Below, piece after piece: positions 39,091 through 51,106 of a DNA stretch of 64,000 nucleotides (position 1 is its first letter; every line of letters begins with the position of its first letter). The position numbers were made by a program, and so were the translations under genes. Source of the stretch: Lateolabrax maculatus (lineage: Eukaryota; Chordata; Actinopteri; Acropomatiformes; Lateolabracidae). The notes below the pieces were generated by a model. It worked only from the letters and a program-made list of their open reading frames with translations. It ran no database searches and was not told the origin of the DNA. The stretch spans positions 21,861,501-21,925,500 of the forward strand of contig CM062218.1 in NCBI GenBank assembly GCA_031216445.1, read 5' to 3'.

Positions 39091-39432
39091 CCATAGACTA
39101 TATAAAAGAAGTGGACCTAGCCTCTGTGACGTCACCCCTTGGTTTGTGGATATCCGTTCTGTAGCCTCAAGATTGCCGTTTTGGAGCCAGAAGTGACGTT
39201 ATTTAGAAAAAGAAAACAACAGCTAGCGATTGAGACCATAAACTCATTAGAAGTATGTTTACTGAGGTAATAAATCAAGTAAGAAGTAAGGTCCTTTTCT
39301 CATAGACGCTATACAGTCGGACTTCTTTTTGCAGCCTGTGTAGTCACCCCCTGGTGGCCATTAAAAAGAATGCAGGTTTAAGGTACTTCTGCATTGGCTT
39401 CAGTTTTCAGACCCAGAGGTTGCCGCTTGGTT
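39091..39432. repeat. Teleost-type repeat with CRE, spacer E
   Basis: Copy of the element at 2434; TGACGTCA is at 39127-39134. Confidence 0.6.
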
Positions 39433-39562
39433 CAGAGGAAGGATTACAGTCCAAAAAAGAAAGTGACGATTGAAAGCGGCACATGGGCTGGACTACGGGA
39501 GGTAACGCCGGAGTCATTGGAAAGTCGTGAAGCTTGTCACTGGGGCTTGTTTTGGGTTTACA

Positions 39563-39645
39563 ATCATTCTTGCCAAGTTGTCTAAGGAGCTGTGTTCAGG
39601 TCACAGTCTCCCCTGGAGGCTTGGGTTGGAATCCCACTTTGGACA
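39563..39645 (+). pseudogene. tRNA-Leu(CAG)-like pseudogene, spacer E
   Basis: Copy of the element at 2906. Confidence 0.75.
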
Positions 39646-39872
39646 AGTAGTGTTTTGCACTGGAACCGTTCCCTTTAACATTACACTGGGATCGAAAAGT
39701 CAAAAGTTATGCTGGGACAGGCCTATGAAAAAATACAGTGTTAGTACTACACCTACAGCATTTGTAACACTGCGTTCACACATACAGATTCATAGTAGTA
39801 GGCAGTCTTTTTCACATTGTATCTGCCGTGTCACTGGTATTGTTGAATGCCTTCCTTGTCACAGTCTCTGCA

Positions 39873-39943
39873 TTGTCCATGGTGTCATGGTTAGTCCTCT
39901 GAACTCTTAATCCAGCAACTGAGTTCAAATCTCTGTGGAACCT
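39873..39943 (+). pseudogene. tRNA-Gln-like pseudogene, spacer E
   Basis: Copy of the element at 3216. CTAAATTTATTTTTAG near 40063 is private to this spacer (CTAAACGTATTTTTAG elsewhere). Confidence 0.72.
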
Positions 39944-40638
39944 GGTTTTAAAGTAGGAATACATGTTCATGCAAACTTAAAACAACTCTCAGCACTGCAT
40001 TTTTTGTGCATGATATTTCAGGTCCCAGTGAGACCTGCATTTTGAATTACAAAACATTCTAAATTTATTTTTAGACAAGTACTTGTTCAATAACAATTAA
40101 AATAGCATTGTTTATTCACAATAAAACAAACACCCCCCTAACTCTACCATACTTGGCATCTCCCCCGGAGAACCCCTTTACAAGCAGCAGTTCGGGGTCT
40201 AAACAGAAGAGAGCAGCTACAGCAGAGGAGAAACAGGTGACAACTACTTGTTTTCTGGCGAAACACTTTTAACAATAAATGAAAATGTTTGCACAAAGAC
40301 AAGTCCCTGTGTCTTATTGTTTTAAAATACATTCTGTGTGCTTTGTTACACTACAACCAACGATAAACAGAATATATTAACACTTTGTTAGCGGGCCTCC
40401 CGACATTAACAAACAAGTAAGTAATGATGACGATGTCAAATCATGCTATGCTGACACTACAACACAGACACCTCCAAGCTGGCTTGATTTAATTATAATG
40501 GAAGTGGCGATGCGGCGTGTGTGCGTGCGAGTGTGCATCTTACTTTATAGGGCACGGTTCCCCACGTGACAATGACACATTTCATGTGTTATATTGGGAT
40601 ATTTATGTAAATTTCCACTAAATGTGGGATTTTTTACA

Positions 40639-40672
40639 GTCAGGATGACTGAGCGGTCTAAGGCTCTGCGTT
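40639..40672 (+). pseudogene. tRNA-Leu 5' half, spacer E
   Basis: Copy of the 34-nt element at 3982. Confidence 0.6.
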
Positions 40673-41204
40673 AAGCTGTGGAACATTTGTCCGTCAAAGA
40701 ATGGGAAGAAGGGGGGAGAAGGGGAAAAATGTGAAAACAAAAGGAAAAATGTAGCTATTTTGTGTCCATATATTTTTGAAGAATGCATTTTTAGCTGCCT
40801 GAACACAAAGTGGAAACTTTCGATGCTTTTAAATGCTTTGGACGTGCTGTAGACGAGATTTGAGCTGACAAACTGTGGACAGCTGCACATTGCTTTATTT
40901 GGACATCACTTGGAGTTGGGGGTGTTCCCCAGTTATAAAGCTGGCCTACTGACACGCTCAAGGGACTCTATTTGCTGTTGTTCACGTCCCTGTTCCCCAA
41001 AGTTTAGTTTGTAAATAATTAGACAATAAATGATAAATGCAAAGAAATAATTTCCTTTGAAGTTCCTCCCTGCACCTTGCAAGATTGTTTGGATTCTTTT
41101 ATAAATGCAAATATTTTTCTTGTGAAAAAAACATTTTTATACATATACTTCTTATTCATGTGAATAATTTCATTATGTGTAATAATTCCTTGTTAATATC
41201 CAAG

Positions 41205-41391
41205 ATGGCGGCTGCCTATATGGAGCATTTAACGGCTGGCTACAGCGGCAGTATTAAACGGAGTGGACGGTAAATTTTCTCTAAAAGAAGAACAAACAAC
41301 GGCACTTAAACTTTATGTTGATAAGAAATATGTGTTTGCCCAACTTCTGACAGGACGTACCCTACGACAGGATGCCATTTTTTCGCTCTGA
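41205..41391 (+). pseudogene. RecQ-like fragment, spacer E
   Basis: Copy of 4548-4734. Confidence 0.4.
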
Positions 41392-41906
41392 TTGGTTGTC
41401 TCAGCCTGTTTATAGTGCCCCTTGGAAATCGAAAAGGAACTGAGAGGTTCCAGATTAATACACATGCGAATTAGTCTGGCAATGCCAAGCTCCTGTTGTA
41501 CACAAACTGTCATTAAAAACATCCAGTTGTACATTTGCTGTACAGCTGTTTTGGTTGTTCATAGAAAAAGAAATAGAGACTTTTGAAAGATTAAATTAAA
41601 ACAGACCACGAAAAGTACAACAAATATATTTAAAAAAAAAAAAATGTTTTTTTTTTGTTTTTATTTTCATTATTTCTTTCTTTTGTCCTGTCTCTTAGAT
41701 ATTTTGCACATGGGCAACATGCTTGTGCTGTAAATTTGGGGGTTTGGGTTCTACGTGAACCCTGGGTTCTAATCATAGCTACCTGCAACAATGACTTATT
41801 GTTTTGACCATTTTAAATCAGTATGATCAAGGCAGTTATTTGCAACACCCTCCCATTATCATTCTCCATATTTTAAGCATATTATTAATGATTTTAATGC
41901 ACATTA

Positions 41907-42066
41907 TATTAAAGCAATATCACACAGGTCATGCTGTTGTACTGAATATAAGCACAGCTGTGATTCAGTCGTAGGGACGAGGCCGCAGGCCGAGTACAGA
42001 AGAAAATTACAGTTGTGCTGATATTCCGTACAACAGCATGACCTGGAGTGTGATATTGCTTTAATA
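41907..42066. mobile_element. MITE, spacer E
   Basis: Copy of the inverted-repeat element at 5250. Confidence 0.75.
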
Positions 42067-42533
42067 CAACAGTTCTACAAGCACCATTTATTAGTTAACA
42101 GTAATAAGCGATAACAAATTATGATTTGTTTGTTTAATCATGTATTTGGCTCTGCCAACACAAATTGTTCCGTAACTGGACTGGGACTGGACTGTTGCCT
42201 AGCAACACGTAAATATTTTTGTGCACACTAGCTGGCTTGCTACTTTGTGTAAAGTCAGGTCTACATTGATAAGACAGTACGTTGCGCCATCGTTTCCTGC
42301 TCTGCAACTTTTTGGAGAGCTTTCAGACATGCAAGACAGACAAGCTTTTTGTTTCTATTTTCTGTGTTCTGCAACTTATTAAAAATCTCAATTACAATCA
42401 CAATTCACAACTGTTTTGTAATTGTATTTGGCATCCATCTTAGATACCATTGCATTTGTATATTCAAATATAAATAAACTGGTATCCACTAGCAACAAAA
42501 AGATGAAGGGATAGAATGAAACCAACTCCATAA

Positions 42534-42611
42534 CCAATTGTAATGAAGATTAAAGGAATAGAATCCTATAGACATCATGGACTTTAGAATGTTGTCAGGA
42601 TGCTATAAATA
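42534..42611 (+). promoter_or_regulatory. Core promoter of copy F
   Basis: CCAAT at 42534 and TATAAATA at 42604-42611; X-box at 42194-42206. Confidence 0.6.
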
Positions 42612-42681
42612 CTGAGACCAAAGTTTGGTTCTGACACAAATTTCCACACAAAGATTTCCTGACACAAATTTCACGGTGACA

Positions 42682-45600
42682 ATGGAAGGCACACATAGCA
42701 AGAGAAAACAAAGAGGACAGAGGAGAAAGAACACTGACATCCAGCAAAAGACAAAGCTGGAATACATGGAACGCTCCGGGGAGGTTGGCCTTTCTTTTAA
42801 TTTCCACCTCAGTTCCCTGGAAGCACAACTTAGAGCTGAGCTGAAGGACAGCGAGGCCAAGCTCACCCATAGTACATTTGAGGGGAGAGTCCACTTGGAA
42901 ATCCAAAAGGAATCGCTGGATATTTTGCTTGTTCAGCTCCAAGATCAGAAAGTGGACAACAACTGGAGCCGTGACAAAGAGCTTATGCAAAGCGAGATAT
43001 GTTGCCTGAAAGCCCGGCTACAAGAGGCTCTGGGCAAACATGTCAACTCTTCACAGACGGAGATCGAACATCTGAAAGTAAACCAGAGGAAGATCTGCGC
43101 GACGCTGCGGAAAGCTCAGAGTGAGCTTGAGCAGCAGACTCAAACCAGCAATGACCTTCAAGTGAAACTGAAGCAGGTGAAGGAAGAACTCTTTCACAAA
43201 GACACAGCAGAGTTTGAGGCTCGCTCAAAAGCAGAGCTGTTGGAGACAGATCTTGCCTGCGAGATTGCTCAAACTGAAAAGCTGGAGCAGAAATTGACCA
43301 AGATGAAGGAAGCTCTACTGAAACAGAAGGACGACAATAAAAAGACCCTGGAAAGATCCCAGGCCTCTCATCGAGTCCAGCTGGAGGAACACAAAACCAA
43401 GACCAGCAGGATTTCATCGGCCCTGAAAAATGCAGAAGGTCAGCTAAAGATTGAGCGCCTCCGTCTGCAGCAGGAAAAAACCTCCCACCAGAAGGAGATG
43501 GACACATCCAGAGCTCTCTATGCTGCTCAGCTTGACGAGCAGAAAGAAGAGAACAACAGCCTTGTGGCTGCTCTGAAAAAGGCTGAGCAGCAGTTGGAGA
43601 GTCATCGTATCGAATGGCAGGAGGACAAGTCATCCCTCCTTCAGGCCACAGAGAGCCTCCAGAAGACTCTGCAGGAGAAGGAGCAGGAGTGGCAGAAGGA
43701 CAAGTCATCCCTCCTTCAAAACGCTGAGGGCCTCAAGAAGACTCTGCGGCAGAAGGAGCAGGATTTGCAGCAGGACAAGTCATCCCTCCTTCAGGCCACC
43801 AAGGACCTCCAGAAGACTCTGAGTGAGCTTGAGCAGGAGACTACCACCAGCAAGGCCCTTCAAGTCAAACTGGAGCAGGTGAAGGGAGAGAATGAAGCCC
43901 TCCAAAATGAAATAGAGGCAACAAACTTAGTGGTCCGCACTGAAAAGCAACTGCGTTCAGTGGCTGAAAAGAACTTTGAGACAACCGCCCATTCCCTGAA
44001 GGTGCAGCTCTTTGAGAAAGACACAGCAGAGTTTGAGGCTCGCTCAAAAGCAGAGCTGTTAGAGACAGATCTTGCCTGCGAGATTGCTCAAACTGAAAAG
44101 CTGGAGCAGAAATTGACCAAGATGAAGGAAGCTCTACTGAAACAGAAGGATGACAATAAAAAGACCCTGGAAAGATCCCAGGCCTCTCATCGAGTCCAGC
44201 TGGAGGAACACAAAACCAAGACCAGCAGGATTTCATCGGCCCTGAAAAATGCAGAAGGTCAGCTAAAGATTGAGCGCCTCCGTCTGCAGCAGGAAAAAAC
44301 CTCCCACCAGAAGGAGATGGACACATCCAGAGCTCTCTATGCTGCTCAGCTTGGCAAGCAGAAAGAAGAGAACAACACCCTTGTGGCTGCTCTAAAAAAG
44401 GCTGAGCAGCAGTTGGAGAGTCATCGTATCGAGTGGCAGGAAGACAAGTCATCCCTCCTTCAGGCCACAGAGGGCCTCCAGAAGACTCTGCAGGAAAAGG
44501 AGCAGGAGTGGCAGGAGGACAAGTCATCCCTCCTTCAAAATGCTGAGAGCCTCAAGAAGACTCTGCACCAGAAGGAGCAGGAGTTGCAGCAGGACAAGTC
44601 ATCCCTCCTTCAGGCCACCAAGGGCCTCCAGAAGACTCTGAGTGAGCTTGAGCAGGAAACTACCACCAGCAAGGCCCTTCAAGTCAAACTGGAGCAGGTG
44701 AAGGGAGAGAATGAAGCCCTCCGAAATGAAATAGAGGCAACAAACTTAGTGGTCTGCACTGAAAAGCAACTGCGTTCAGTGGCTGAAAAGAACTTTGAGA
44801 CAACTGCCCATTCCCTGAAGGTGCAGCTCTTTGAGAAAGACACAGCAGAGTTTGAGGCTCGCTCAAAAGCAGAGCTGTTGGAGACAGATCTTGCCTGCGA
44901 GATTGCTCAAACTGAAAAGCTGGAGCAGAAATTGACCAAGATGAAGGAAGCTCTACTGAAACAGAAGGACGACAATAAAAAGACCCTGGAAAGATCCCAG
45001 GCCTCTCATCGAGTCCAGCTGGAGGAACGCAAAACCAAGACCAGCAGGATTTCATCGGCCCTGAAAAATGCAGAAGGTCAGCTAAAGATTGAGCGCCTCC
45101 GTCTGCAGCAGGAAAAAACCTCCCACCAGAAGGAGATGGACACATCCAGAGCTCTCTATGCTGCTCAGCTTGGCGAGCAGAAAGAAGAGAACAATACCCT
45201 TGTGGCTGCTCTAAAAAAGGCTGAGCAGCAGTTGGAGAGTCATCGTATCGAGTGGCAGGAGGACAAGTCATCCCTCCTTCAGGCCACAGAGGGCCTCCAG
45301 AAGACTCTGCAGGAGAAGGAGCAGGAGTGGCAGGAGGACAAGTCATCCCTCCTTCAAAACGCTGAGAGCCTCAAGAAGAAACTGCAGCAGAAGGAGCAAG
45401 AGTTGCAGCAGGACAAGTCATCCCTCCTTCAGGCCACCAAGGGCCTCCAGAAGACTCTGAGTGAGCTTGAGCAGGAGATTACCACCAGCAAGGCCCTTCA
45501 AGTCAAACTGGAGCAGGTGAAGGGAGAGAATGAAGCCCTCCGAAATGAAATAGAGGCAACAAACTTAGTGGTCTGCACTGAAAAGCAACTGCGTTCAGTG

Positions 45601-47142
45601 GCTGAAAAGAACTTTGAGACAACTGCCCATTCCCTGAAGGTGCAGCTCTTTGAGAAAGACACAGCAGAGTTTGAGGCTCGCTCAAAAGCAGAGCTGTTGG
45701 AGACAGATCTTGCCTGCGAGCTTGCTCAAACTGAAAAGCTGGAGCAGAAATTGACCAAGATGAAGGAAGCTCTACTGAAACAGAAGGACGACAATAAAAA
45801 GACCCTGGAAAGATCCCAGGCCTCTCATCGAGTCCAGCTGGAGGAACGCAAAACCAAGACCAGCAGGATTTCATCGGCTCTGAAAAATGCAGAAGGTCAG
45901 CTAAAGATTGAGCGCCTCCGTCTGCAGCAGGAGAAAACCTCCCACCAGAAGGAGATGGACACATCCAGAGCTCTCTATGCTGCTCAGCTTGATGAGCAGA
46001 AAGAAGAGAACAACAGCCTTGTGGCTGCTCTGAAAAAGGCTGAGCAGCAGTTGGAGAGTCATCGTATCGAGTGGCAGGAGGACAAGTCATCCCTCCTTCA
46101 GGCCACAGAGGGCCTCAAGAAGACTCTGCGGCAGAAGGAGCAGGAGTGGCAGCAGGACAAGTCATCCCTCCTTCAGGCCACCGAGGGCTTCAAGAAAACT
46201 CTGCAGGAGAAGGAGCAGGAGTGGCAGAAGGACAAGTCATCCCTCCTTCAGGCCACAGAGGGCCTCAAGAAGAAACTGCAGCAGAAGGGGCAGGAGTGTC
46301 AGCAGGACAAGTCATTCCTCTTTCAGGCCACTAAGGGCCTCCAGAAGACTCTGAGTGAGCTTGAGCAGCAGACTACCACCAGCAAGGACCTTCAAGTCAA
46401 ACTGGAGCAGGTGAAGGGAGAGAATGAAGCCCTCCGAAATGAAATAGAGGCAACAAACTTAGTGGTTCGCACTGAAAAGGAGCTGCGCGCAGTGGCTGAA
46501 AACAACCTCATGACGACCGCCCATTTCCTGAAGGTGCAGCTCTTTGAGAAAGACACAGCAGAGTTTGAGGCTCACTTAAAAGCAGAGCTTTTGGAGACAC
46601 ATATTGCTTGTGAGATCGCTCAAACTGAAAAGCTGAAGCAGAAATTGACCAAGATGAAGGAAGCTCTACTGAAACAGAAGGACGACAATAAGAAGACTCT
46701 GGAAAGATCCCAGGCCTCTCATCGAGTCCAACTGGAAGAATGCAGAGCCAAGACCAGTAAGATTTTATCTGCCCTGAAAAATGCAGAAGGTCTGCTGGAG
46801 ATTGAGCGCCTCTGCCTGCAGCAGGAGAAAACGTCCCTCCAGAAGGAGATGGAGACATCCAGAGCTTTCTATGCTGCTCAGCTTGTTGAGCAGAAAGAAG
46901 AGAACAACACCCTTGTGACTGCTCTCAAAGAGGCTGAGCAGCAGTTGGAGAGTCATCGTATCAAGTGGCAGGAGGACAAGTCATCCCTCGTTCAAGCCAC
47001 AGAAGGCCTCCAGAAGACTCTGCAGGAGAAGGAGCAGGAGTGGCAGGAGACTGAGGGATCCATGAGGTCCCAGCTTGAAGACCTCGTGAGCCAGCTCACT
47101 AAAAAGAAAAAGAAAAATAACTGGTACAAAAAACTTTTCTAA
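42682..47142 (+). CDS. Coiled-coil repeat protein, copy F (1486 aa, five modules)
   Basis: Full-length form, modules from 43120, 43822, 44641, 45460 and 46354. The protein is the same as copy E apart from the Ser of TTTSKDLQ. Its downstream spacer, however, is of the G type: it carries the SINE and shares spacer substitutions with G. Copy F is therefore a junction between two local families, with an E-like gene and a G-like 3' flank. The frame is intact. Function unknown. Confidence 0.9.
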   Translation: MEGTHSKRKQRGQRRKNTDIQQKTKLEYMERSGEVGLSFNFHLSSLEAQLRAELKDSEAKLTHSTFEGRVHLEIQKESLDILLVQLQDQKVDNNWSRDKELMQSEICCLKARLQEALGKHVNSSQTEIEHLKVNQRKICATLRKAQSELEQQTQTSNDLQVKLKQVKEELFHKDTAEFEARSKAELLETDLACEIAQTEKLEQKLTKMKEALLKQKDDNKKTLERSQASHRVQLEEHKTKTSRISSALKNAEGQLKIERLRLQQEKTSHQKEMDTSRALYAAQLDEQKEENNSLVAALKKAEQQLESHRIEWQEDKSSLLQATESLQKTLQEKEQEWQKDKSSLLQNAEGLKKTLRQKEQDLQQDKSSLLQATKDLQKTLSELEQETTTSKALQVKLEQVKGENEALQNEIEATNLVVRTEKQLRSVAEKNFETTAHSLKVQLFEKDTAEFEARSKAELLETDLACEIAQTEKLEQKLTKMKEALLKQKDDNKKTLERSQASHRVQLEEHKTKTSRISSALKNAEGQLKIERLRLQQEKTSHQKEMDTSRALYAAQLGKQKEENNTLVAALKKAEQQLESHRIEWQEDKSSLLQATEGLQKTLQEKEQEWQEDKSSLLQNAESLKKTLHQKEQELQQDKSSLLQATKGLQKTLSELEQETTTSKALQVKLEQVKGENEALRNEIEATNLVVCTEKQLRSVAEKNFETTAHSLKVQLFEKDTAEFEARSKAELLETDLACEIAQTEKLEQKLTKMKEALLKQKDDNKKTLERSQASHRVQLEERKTKTSRISSALKNAEGQLKIERLRLQQEKTSHQKEMDTSRALYAAQLGEQKEENNTLVAALKKAEQQLESHRIEWQEDKSSLLQATEGLQKTLQEKEQEWQEDKSSLLQNAESLKKKLQQKEQELQQDKSSLLQATKGLQKTLSELEQEITTSKALQVKLEQVKGENEALRNEIEATNLVVCTEKQLRSVAEKNFETTAHSLKVQLFEKDTAEFEARSKAELLETDLACELAQTEKLEQKLTKMKEALLKQKDDNKKTLERSQASHRVQLEERKTKTSRISSALKNAEGQLKIERLRLQQEKTSHQKEMDTSRALYAAQLDEQKEENNSLVAALKKAEQQLESHRIEWQEDKSSLLQATEGLKKTLRQKEQEWQQDKSSLLQATEGFKKTLQEKEQEWQKDKSSLLQATEGLKKKLQQKGQECQQDKSFLFQATKGLQKTLSELEQQTTTSKDLQVKLEQVKGENEALRNEIEATNLVVRTEKELRAVAENNLMTTAHFLKVQLFEKDTAEFEAHLKAELLETHIACEIAQTEKLKQKLTKMKEALLKQKDDNKKTLERSQASHRVQLEECRAKTSKILSALKNAEGLLEIERLCLQQEKTSLQKEMETSRAFYAAQLVEQKEENNTLVTALKEAEQQLESHRIKWQEDKSSLVQATEGLQKTLQEKEQEWQETEGSMRSQLEDLVSQLTKKKKKNNWYKKLF

Positions 47143-47690
47143 TGCCCGGATCCAAGAACTTCACGCACAGAAGAACAAATGCTCATACACATGCACTTAC
47201 ACAAACACACGCACCATGCACTTGTTCTTGTATACTTGTGAGGATTAATCAGTTGAATCAGTCTTAACCCCCAAACAGCTCTTTGTAGAGGGCTGTTTGA
47301 GGATTAAGACTTGTTTTTACACTTGGAAAGTGAGGCTAAGCTCTCTTCACTTTTCTGGTGTTAAACTGAAACTGGTCCTCACAAATATATAAATACTAGT
47401 GCACACACTTACACACACACACCCAGCCGTCCGAGGAGAGGGGATCTCTCTTTGAATTGCCTTTCCCGAGGTTTCTTCTCATGTTCCTTAAGCTGTTCTT
47501 AGGTTCATGGGGAGTTTTTCCTCGTCTTCTTAGAGAGCTCGGGCTGGGCACCTGCTGCTGATGTGGGCTTGTCAGTGCCACTGAAACACCTTGAGCAACA
47601 CAAATAATCTCATCTTCACTTCTGGGCATTCAAAAAATAATTCAATCAATCAATCAATCAATCAATAAATTGATTAATTACAATGTCATG
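47143..47690 (+). other. Probable 3' UTR of copy F (hairpin 47260-47311, AATAAA 47664-47669)
   Basis: Teleost-type repeat at 47467-47599. GGGCTTGTCAGTG near 47567 is shared only with copy G's 3' UTR; the CGTC after the T-run is shared with A and G. Confidence 0.5.
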
Positions 47691-47877
47691 TTTTTTTTCG
47701 TCTTTCTGTATTTGGTCTACAGTCAAATGAGTAATATTAAATGTTCTGTTTGATGTATGAATATTTTCACTACTGGTAAAAACTAAACGATTACATAATG
47801 TTGTCAGAGCCTACAATGTGTCAACACTTTGGTACCAAAAATGTAGTATATACAAACATTATGTCCATTTTATGCAA

Positions 47878-48036
47878 CTTTATACTTCTACTCCACTGCT
47901 TTTCAGAGGATTTTTTGTACTTTTTACTGCAGAACATTTATTTGACAGCTATAGATACAGCAGATTATAATTTTACATTTCAAAAAACTTTTGATAAGCT
48001 TATAAATACAATGCATTATCAAAGAGTAAACCATTT
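47878..48036. repeat. Teleost-type repeat (TACTTCTACTCCACTGC), spacer F
   Basis: Copy of the element at 1852. Confidence 0.55.
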
Positions 48037-48459
48037 ATGTTTGAGACTCACAAACAAGCAGATGTCTATGAGTTCAGATGTTTGTCAGTTTCCTGTCTAA
48101 ACCTTTCCAGTGGTTTCATTCAAGAAAATGGTTCGAGGCTTAGAGAAGTACAACGATCCAATATCTCGGGGAAAAGCAAAGATTAGAGAAAAATCCAAAT
48201 TAAATTAAAGTGCTCAAAGCTTGAGTACAGGACTTTTACATATAAATGATTGTTACATTCAAGCCCTGGTCAAACGCTGGGGTACCTATAGCGATGCGTT
48301 TTACATCAACCAGCAATGATTGGTTCGCCAAGAGACAAAGGGGGGAGCAACTGTAGCGACGGAGTAGGCTACAGCAACTAGGAGTATGGAGGAATCACCT
48401 AATAGGCGTCCAAGAAAAGTTTCTAATGCTCCAGATAAAAAAGAAGCTCAGCATTCAGA

Positions 48460-48801
48460 CCATAGACTATATAAAAGAAGTGGACCTAGCCTCTGTGACG
48501 TCACCCCTTGGTTTGTGGATATCCGTTCTGTAGCCTCAAGATTGCCGTTTTGGAGCCAGAAGTGACGTTATTTAGAAAAAGAAAACAACAGCTAGCGATT
48601 GAGACCATAAACTCATTAGAAGTATGTTTACTGAGGTAATAAATCAAGTAAGAAGTAAGGTCCTTTTCTCATAGACGCTATACAGTCGGACTTCTTTTTG
48701 CAGCCTGTGTAGTCACCCCCTGGTGGCCATTAAAAAGAATGCAGGTTTAAGGTACTTCTGCATTGGCTTCAGTTTTCAGACCCAGAGGTTGCCGCTTGGT
48801 T
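48460..48801. repeat. Teleost-type repeat with CRE, spacer F
   Basis: Copy of the element at 2434; TGACGTCA is at 48496-48503. Confidence 0.6.
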
Positions 48802-48931
48802 CAGAGGAAGGATTACAGTCCAAAAAAGAAAGTGACGATTGAAAGCGGCACATGGGCTGGACTACGGGAGGTAACGCCGGAGTCATTGGAAAGTCGTGAA
48901 GCTTGTCACTGGGGCTTGTTTTGGGTTTACA

Positions 48932-49014
48932 ATCATTCTTGCCAAGTTGTCTAAGGAGCTGTGTTCAGGTCACAGTCTCCCCTGGAGGCTTGGGTTGGAA
49001 TCCCACTTTGGACA
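48932..49014 (+). pseudogene. tRNA-Leu(CAG)-like pseudogene, spacer F
   Basis: Copy of the element at 2906; followed by the GCACAGGAACC variant. Confidence 0.75.
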
Positions 49015-49241
49015 AGTAGTGTTTTGCACAGGAACCGTTCCCTTTAACATTACACTGGGATCGAAAAGTCAAAAGTTATGCTGGGACAGGCCTATGAAAA
49101 AATACAGTGTTAGTACTACACCTACAGCATTTGTAACACTGCGTTCACACATACAGATTCATAGTAGTAGGCAGTCTTTTTCACATTGTATCTGCCGTGT
49201 CACTGGTATTGTTGAATGCCTTCCTTGTCACAGTCTCTGCA

Positions 49242-49312
49242 TTGTCCATGGTGTCATGGTTAGTCCTCTGAACTCTTAATCCAGCAACTGAGTTCAAATC
49301 TCTGTGGAACCT
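49242..49312 (+). pseudogene. tRNA-Gln-like pseudogene, spacer F
   Basis: Copy of the element at 3216, anticodon CTT. Confidence 0.72.
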
Positions 49313-49599
49313 GGTTTTAAAGTAGGAATACATGTTCATGCAAACTTAAAACAACTCTCAGCACTGCGTTTTTTGTGCATGATATTTCAGGTCCCAGTGA
49401 GACCTGCATTTTGAATTACAAAACATTCTAAACGTATTTTTAGACAAGTACTTGTTCAATAACAATTAAAATAGCATTGTTTATTCACAATAAAACAAAC
49501 ACCCCCCTAACTCTACCATACTTGGCATCTCCCCCGGAGAACCCCTTTACAAGCAGCAGTTCGGGGTCTAAACAGAAGAGAGCAGCTACAGCAGAGGAG

Positions 49600-49945
49600 G
49601 TGGCCACGGGGTGGCCGTGGCTCAGTGGTAGAGTGGGGTTGTCCAATAACCCAAGGTTGGAGGTTCGATCCCCGCTCTCCCCCCCGAAGATTGGTGGACT
49701 GACAGCTGGTGGGGTGGCACCTACCCGCCACGGCCGAGGTGCCCTTGAGCAAGGCACCGCACCCCCAATTGCTCCCCGGGCGCTGTGAACTGCTGCCCAC
49801 CGCTCCAGTGTGAATATGGCACCTGTCTCTTTGTGTGACCCTGTGCATGTGCCTGTGCATGTGTGTGTTCGTACAGGTGCCACTGGATGGGTTAAATGCG
49901 GAGAAATAATTTCACTTAGGTGATTAATAAAGTAAAATCAAAAAA
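49600..49945 (+). mobile_element. tRNA-derived SINE, 346 bp, inserted in spacer F
   Basis: Present here and in spacer G, absent at the same site in A-E (CAGAGGAG/AAACAGG). The tRNA-like head has an A box TGGCTCAGTGG at 49618-49628 and a B box GGTTCGATCCC at 49662-49672, the RNA polymerase III promoter. The body has GTGCCCTTGAGCAAGGCACC, CCCCGGGCGCTGTGAACTGC and CCACTGGATGGGTTAAATGC, which I recognise from abundant teleost SINEs. The 3' end is AATAAAGTAAAATC plus an A tail merging with AAA of the target. No target duplication can be made out. It needs LINE enzymes in trans and codes for no protein. Confidence 0.88.
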
Positions 49946-50353
49946 AAACAGGTGACAACTACTTGTTTTCTGGCGAAACACTTTTAACAATAAATGAAAA
50001 TGTTTGCACAAAGACAAGTCCCTGTGTCTTATTGTTTTAAAATACATTCTGTGTGCTTTGTTACACTACAACCAACGATAAACAGAATATATTAACACTT
50101 TGTTAGCGGGCCTCCCGACATTAACAAACAAGTAAGTAATGATGACGATGTCAAATCATGCTATGCTGACACTACAACACAGACACCTCCAAGCTGGCTT
50201 GATTTAATTATAATGGAAGTGGCGATGCGGCGTGTGTGCGTGCGAGTGTGCATCTTACTTTATAGGGCACGGTTCCCCACGTGACAATGACACATTTCAT
50301 GTGTTATATTGGGATATTTATGTAAATTTCCACTAAATGTGGGATTTTTTACA

Positions 50354-50387
50354 GTCAGGATGACTGAGCGGTCTAAGGCTCTGCGTT
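50354..50387 (+). pseudogene. tRNA-Leu 5' half, spacer F
   Basis: Copy of the 34-nt element at 3982, displaced 346 bp by the SINE. Confidence 0.6.
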
Positions 50388-50919
50388 AAGCTGTGGAACA
50401 TTTGTCCGTCAAAGAATGGGAAGAAGGGGGGAGAAGGGGAAAAATGTGAAAACAAAAGGAAAAATGTAGCTATTTTGTGTCCATATATTTTTGAAGAATG
50501 CATTTTTAGCTGCCTGAACACAAAGTGGAAACTTTCGATGCTTTTAAATGCTTTGGACGTGCTGTAGACGAGATTTGAGCTGACAAACTGTGGACAGCTG
50601 CACATTGCTTTATTTGGACATCACTTGGAGTTGGGGGTGTTCCCCAGTTATAAAGCTGGCCTACTGACACGCTCAAGGGACTCTATTTGCTGTTGTTCAC
50701 GTCCCTGTTCCCCAAAGTTTAGTTTGTAAATAATTAGACAATAAATGATAAATGCAAAGAAATAATTTCCTTTGAAGTTCCTCCCTGCACCTTGCAAGAT
50801 TGTTTGGATTCTTTTATAAATGCAAATATTTTTCTTGTGAAAAAAACATTTTTATACATATACTTCTTATTCATGTGAATAATTTCATTATGTGTAATAA
50901 TTCCTTGTTAATATCCAAG

Positions 50920-51106
50920 ATGGCGGCTGCCTATATGGAGCATTTAACGGCTGGCTACAGCGGCAGTATTAAACGGAGTGGACGGTAAATTTTCTCTAAA
51001 AGAAGAACAAACAACGGCACTTAAACTTTATGTTGATAAGAAATATGTGTTTGCCCAACTTCTGACAGGACGTACCCTACGACAGGATGCCATTTTTTCG
51101 CTCTGA
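50920..51106 (+). pseudogene. RecQ-like fragment, spacer F
   Basis: Copy of 4548-4734. Confidence 0.4.

Noticed and set aside
49485..49883. Frames of 103-132 codons on both strands around the SINE in spacers F and G
   Set aside because: They are chance frames through a GC-rich tRNA-derived SINE, which does not code for protein.
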